Assembly (NCBI GenBank): GCA_963667315.1
Contig: OY763325.1
Location: 2,976,001 to 3,040,000 of the forward strand
Reading direction: 5' to 3'
Source of the DNA: DAINPP01 sp963667315
Lineage (GTDB): Bacteria; Thermotogota; Thermotogae; MWEM01
DNA length: 64,000 nt
Below, one piece after another: positions 60,907-64,000 of the stretch. Each line of letters begins with the position of its first letter. The first letter of the stretch is position 1. The notes beneath the pieces are model-generated. The model did not search any database. It saw only the letters and a list, made by a program, of their open reading frames with translations, and had not been told where the DNA came from. A program made the translations under genes and the position numbers.

Positions 60907-61728
60907 TTAACCTTTAAGTGCACCTGCGGTCAGCGACTTAATGATGAATTTTTGCAGGAATATAACCATTAAAACGGCCGGAACAAGCGAGATCACACTC
61001 GCGGCAGCAACAAAATGTGTGCTGATTTCCTGATAATTTCCCTGGGTCAGCAGGATTCCCACGGAAACGGGGAACATCTTTTCCTTGTCGATCAGGATGA
61101 ATGGCAGCAGGAACTGTGACCAGGCGTTGATACTTGTAAAGATCGTTGCACTTGCAATTGACGGCAGCGAAACCGGAATGATAATCTTTCTCAACAGCTG
61201 GAATCTGGAAGCACCGTCTATACGTGCCGCTTCATCGAATTCTTTTGGGATGGCATCGAATCCCCCTTTTATCAGGAAGGTTGTAAAGGGAATCTGAACG
61301 GCGATATAAACCATAACCAGACCAAAATAATTATTCAGCAATCCGAGAGCAGCGTAATATTTATAGATTGGAATGCCGATGATGACGGGGGATATCATCT
61401 GAAAGATGAGGACCAGAAACAGATATTTGTGTTTGTTTTTAAAATTGAACCGTGAAAAGGCGTATCCCGCAGGGATGGCCACCAGGAGTGTTCCGATAAC
61501 GGTAAACACAACGAGTTCAAATGAGTTAAACAGATAGCGCCACATGGATGTGTTTTGGAAGACGTTTCTGAAATTATCAAAAGTCGGGTTTTTCGGAATC
61601 AGGGTTGGCGGATATTCAAATAATTCGGCTTTTGTCTTTAAAGACAGGGAAAAAGTCCATAATACTGGAAAAAGGAAAAATAACGATACAACCGCATACC
61701 CTATCCAGACGAAAATCTTTTTTATCAT
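60907..61728 (-). CDS. ABC sugar transporter permease, MalG type
   Basis: 273 residues with six helices. The EAA loop, which docks to the ATPase, reads EFDEAARIDGASRFQLLRKIIIPVSLPSI, interrupted at the usual place. The gene starts one base after the upstream permease stop and has an AAGGAG site inside that gene. No ATPase gene is in the operon, so a shared MsmK/UgpC-type ATPase must serve. Confidence 0.9.
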   Translation of the reverse strand: MIKKIFVWIGYAVVSLFFLFPVLWTFSLSLKTKAELFEYPPTLIPKNPTFDNFRNVFQNTSMWRYLFNSFELVVFTVIGTLLVAIPAGYAFSRFNFKNKHKYLFLVLIFQMISPVIIGIPIYKYYAALGLLNNYFGLVMVYIAVQIPFTTFLIKGGFDAIPKEFDEAARIDGASRFQLLRKIIIPVSLPSIASATIFTSINAWSQFLLPFILIDKEKMFPVSVGILLTQGNYQEISTHFVAAASVISLVPAVLMVIFLQKFIIKSLTAGALKG

Positions 61729-61729
61729 T

Positions 61730-62596
61730 TCAATTCTCCTTTTTCATTAATTTTGAATAGATGATGGTAAAAGTTGCCGAAAGCGCAATCATCAGGATGG
61801 CATAAACAGAACCCGTACCGAGATCGAGATATTTGAAAACAGATTTATACGTTATCAATGACAGGATAGTCGTACTGTTTCCGGGACCGCCTCTGGTTAA
61901 GGCGTAGACTGAATCGTAGGTGTTGAACGTGTATATCGTGATCAGAATCACGTTGATCATCAGCATGGGTCTGAGTTGCGGCAATGTAATCTTCCAGAAT
62001 TTCTGCCAGGCGTTTGCACCGTCTATGGAGGCGGCTTCGTACAACTGTCCGGGAATTGCCCTGAGTGCTGCATACTGCATAATGCCGCTAAATCCGGTTC
62101 CACGCCAGATATTGGCCAGTGTTACGGAAAATAATGCCCAGCCGGGTGTATAAAGAAATGGAATGGAATCAAATCCCATTGATTCAACGAGATAGTTGAT
62201 AACTCCCCAGTTGCTGCTGCTGTACATGATCTTCCAGACAACTCCGGTGATGATCCCCGGAACCACCCATGCACTGATCATACTAATTTTGACAAACGTT
62301 GCGCCAAATTGATTCTGATTGATGAGCATGGCGGTAAACAAGCCCAGCAACAATTGGCAAACGACTGAAAATCCGACAAACAGAAAGGTGACCTTGAATA
62401 CATGCCAGAGTTCGTCGTTGGTGAAGACGTTGACGTATTTTGAAAACGTGAAAACAAAATCGTTCCTGCCGATTTCAGAATTTGTAAAACTTAGAAAAAA
62501 GACATTTAAAAGTGGATAGAGATAGAAGATTCCCAATATGACAACCATCGGGATCAGCCATATCCACCATCTTTCTGTTAATTTTCTGCTTCTCAT
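61730..62596 (-). CDS. ABC sugar transporter permease, MalF type
   Basis: 288 residues from ATG 62596 behind AGGGGAAAC. Six helices, with LIPMVVILGIFYLYPLLNVFFLSF at the N-terminus and the EAA loop LYEAASIDGANAWQKFWKITLPQL. It pairs with the MalG-type permease to form the channel for the sugar delivered by the binding protein. A hairpin lies between the binding-protein gene and this gene, so the permeases are probably made at a lower level. Confidence 0.9.
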   Translation of the reverse strand: MRSRKLTERWWIWLIPMVVILGIFYLYPLLNVFFLSFTNSEIGRNDFVFTFSKYVNVFTNDELWHVFKVTFLFVGFSVVCQLLLGLFTAMLINQNQFGATFVKISMISAWVVPGIITGVVWKIMYSSSNWGVINYLVESMGFDSIPFLYTPGWALFSVTLANIWRGTGFSGIMQYAALRAIPGQLYEAASIDGANAWQKFWKITLPQLRPMLMINVILITIYTFNTYDSVYALTRGGPGNSTTILSLITYKSVFKYLDLGTGSVYAILMIALSATFTIIYSKLMKKEN

Positions 62597-62629
62597 TATC
62601 GTTTCCCCTTTTTTGACAAAATTAAGAAA

Positions 62630-62646
62630 GGGGCTCAAAGAGCCCC
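62630..62646 (-). terminator. Hairpin between binding-protein and permease genes
   Basis: On the minus strand GGGGCT-CTTTG-AGCCCC followed by TTTCTTAATTTT. Such partial terminators lower downstream expression and are typical behind genes for abundant binding proteins. Confidence 0.65.
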
Positions 62647-62657
62647 TCTTGGAGGTT

Positions 62658-64000
62658 TTATTTGCTTTCTTCCCACATCTTTAATGCTTTTTCCTGAATC
62701 TCATCAACGAGTTTTTCCGTATCAGATTCCTGTCCGATCAGCAGTTTTCCAAGAGCCTTCTGAACGAGGTCCGAAACGTTTGTATAAAGCGGATGTGCCG
62801 GTCTGGCATGTCCATAATTGAGGGATTCTGCAAATTTGAGCATCGTAGGATCAGTAGAGAAATAGGGATCTGAATCATAAACATCACTTCTTGTCGGGAT
62901 ATTGTTCATTGCCTTACATCTTTCCGCCATGGCATCTCTGCTTCCCACGACAGCCATGATGTAGCTCATTGCGAGTTCCTGTTTTTCCGGGTCATCTGTC
63001 AGGACAGCATATGTCCATCCACCGTTACTGTTGGCCCTCTGACCGGCTTCCATCTGTGGTAATGGTACAAAATCCCATTTTTCATCAGCTTCTTCTCTTC
63101 CGAGAACGTCTCTGATCTGTCCGATAAACCAGCTTCCGTTGGCAACCATAGCTACGTTGTTGCTTTTTACTTCCGTTACGAGGGGATCCGTTGAATCTAT
63201 TGACGTTACCATCATCGGTGCTGCGCCGGTTTGAACAAGTCTCTTCAAATAATTCAGACTGTTGACGAGGGCTACCTTGTTCTCTCCCTCTCCGATAATC
63301 GGTCTACCGGTTTCATCGAACATCTGGCCACCCTGTGCCCAGAAAGAAGGCCAAACGTTTCCGTTCGTTGCCCCTTCCCATGTGGCCAGCCATGCCAGGT
63401 ATCCGTTGACGTGTTTTTCCTTCTTGATCTTTAAAGCCGTTTCGATAGCTTCATCCCATGTTCTTGGCGGGTTTGGGATCCAGTCTTTTCTGTAATACAG
63501 GTATCTGGCATCTGTTTCACACCAGATGGCATACATCTTGCCATCTTTTGATACAACGTCTCTGATGAACGGGAAGAAAGCGTTAACATCCTCTTCGGTC
63601 ATATAGTCGTTTAATGGCTGAAGATAACCATTTGCAAGATATTTTCCAATCCAGAATGAATCAATATAGGCAAAATCAGGAGCATTTCCGTTTGCGGCCT
63701 GTGTCATGATCTTTGCCATCATCATGGAAATCGCACCAACAGGAATCTGCTGAATCTCAATTCTGACATTTGGATGTGCCTTTGCCCATTCAGTTGCTGC
63801 TTTTCTGACATATTCCCTTGAAGAATCATAAGGATTTGCAACCGTTTCTCCTCTTCGTAAAGCAGCAGTTAAAACGATTTCAGCATCGGGGTTCCCGATT
63901 CTGTTGGGGGTTACCCATTCAAAATCTTCCGCAAAAACACTTCCGACGAGACACATAAGAACGATAACAAAAACTGAAAAAACACATTTCTTGTTAAACA
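62658..64000 (-). CDS. ABC sugar-binding protein, start cut by the right edge
   Basis: At least 446 residues. The frame stays open to the end of the window: upstream of the internal ATG at 63956 it encodes FNKKCVFSVFVIVLMCLVGS ending in VFA before EDFEW, a complete signal peptide lacking only the first residues. Mature features include the solute-binding core with YVRKAATEWAKAHPNVRIEI, AIWCETDARYLYYRKDW, PPRTWDEAIETA, WPSFWAQGGQMFDETG and NGGWTYAVLTDDPEKQELA. It is family 1 (maltose/oligosaccharide type) and no lipobox is visible, fitting a free periplasmic protein. It feeds the two permeases; with GH38 in the operon the ligand is likely a mannoside. Confidence 0.88.
   Translation of the reverse strand, partial: FNKKCVFSVFVIVLMCLVGSVFAEDFEWVTPNRIGNPDAEIVLTAALRRGETVANPYDSSREYVRKAATEWAKAHPNVRIEIQQIPVGAISMMMAKIMTQAANGNAPDFAYIDSFWIGKYLANGYLQPLNDYMTEEDVNAFFPFIRDVVSKDGKMYAIWCETDARYLYYRKDWIPNPPRTWDEAIETALKIKKEKHVNGYLAWLATWEGATNGNVWPSFWAQGGQMFDETGRPIIGEGENKVALVNSLNYLKRLVQTGAAPMMVTSIDSTDPLVTEVKSNNVAMVANGSWFIGQIRDVLGREEADEKWDFVPLPQMEAGQRANSNGGWTYAVLTDDPEKQELAMSYIMAVVGSRDAMAERCKAMNNIPTRSDVYDSDPYFSTDPTMLKFAESLNYGHARPAHPLYTNVSDLVQKALGKLLIGQESDTEKLVDEIQEKALKMWEESK

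Noticed and set aside
1..64000. TGA recoding (Mollicutes-type code)
   Set aside because: Several clear genes end in TGA with the next gene starting on it (ATGA overlaps at 19454 and 31984), so TGA is a stop.
1..64000. CRISPR arrays, tRNA or rRNA genes, prophage or integrase genes
   Set aside because: No regularly spaced repeats, cloverleaf-like elements or phage or integrase proteins were recognised on either strand; the group II intron is the only mobile element found.

Overview
The window is a contiguous piece of a low-GC bacterial chromosome using the standard bacterial code (TGA ends many genes) with strong GGAGG-type ribosome binding sites. The host is probably an anaerobic diderm. A small protein at 38554-39012 has a signal peptide, amphipathic beta-strands and a C-terminal Phe, like an outer-membrane barrel. 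There are several periplasmic proteins, long PAS/GAF hybrid histidine kinases, ferredoxin-type proteins, a ferritin-like diiron protein, and ABC uptake of sugars with a solute-binding protein. This suits a free-living spirochaete, but the sequence alone does not prove the phylum. No rRNA, tRNA, CRISPR array or phage gene was seen.

Layout. 1-2866: a gene cut by the left edge, an SDR oxidoreductase and an ABC-2 type transporter ending in a terminator. 2966-5068: a group IIC intron with its maturase, inserted directly behind that terminator. 5247-10490: a ferredoxin-like protein, a MATE exporter, a ferritin-like protein, an ABC-F protein with a leader-peptide attenuator, and a small HsmA-like membrane protein. 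10487-17117: two hybrid histidine kinases in one operon. 17284-20218: an anhydromuropeptide recycling operon (GntR regulator, serine hydrolase, AnmK). 20391-22758: an AAA+ ATPase with an unknown N-domain, overlapping a membrane-anchored metallophosphoesterase. 22930-27609: a hybrid kinase paired with a secreted sensor protein built from an ABC_sub_bind-like domain and two Cache domains.

27713-35403: a GntR-controlled redox operon with two flavoproteins, a DUF1667 CxxC protein and an FGGY kinase, followed by an alkyl-DHAP-synthase-like FAD oxidase; it looks like a polyol or glycerol-type oxidation pathway. 35493-41519: tandem S41 peptidases, a small barrel protein, an Acg-like nitroreductase with a truncated TetR stub, and an HSL-type hydrolase. 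41584-48828: three TetR genes with recognisable operators, a heterodimeric ABC exporter, a Pr6Pr membrane protein and an EFR1 flavodoxin/ferredoxin. 48924-56895: a pentapeptide-repeat protein, a secreted GH8 glucanase, a TetM-like ribosomal protection GTPase, several small proteins of unknown function and a periplasmic asparaginase. 56984-64000: an alpha-mannoside operon (solute-binding protein, two permeases, GH38 mannosidase, FadR-type regulator), cut by the right edge.

The most unusual signals are these: two genes (a hybrid kinase at 13159 and the GH38 mannosidase at 60888) whose expected N-termini are encoded but have no ATG, GTG or TTG start, only ATC behind a strong Shine-Dalgarno, with a weaker third case at 20409; a complete leader-peptide/antiterminator/terminator switch in front of the ABC-F gene; and a soluble periplasmic double-Cache sensor encoded next to a kinase that has almost no sensor domain of its own. 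All coordinates and matches were read by eye; no search or alignment was run.
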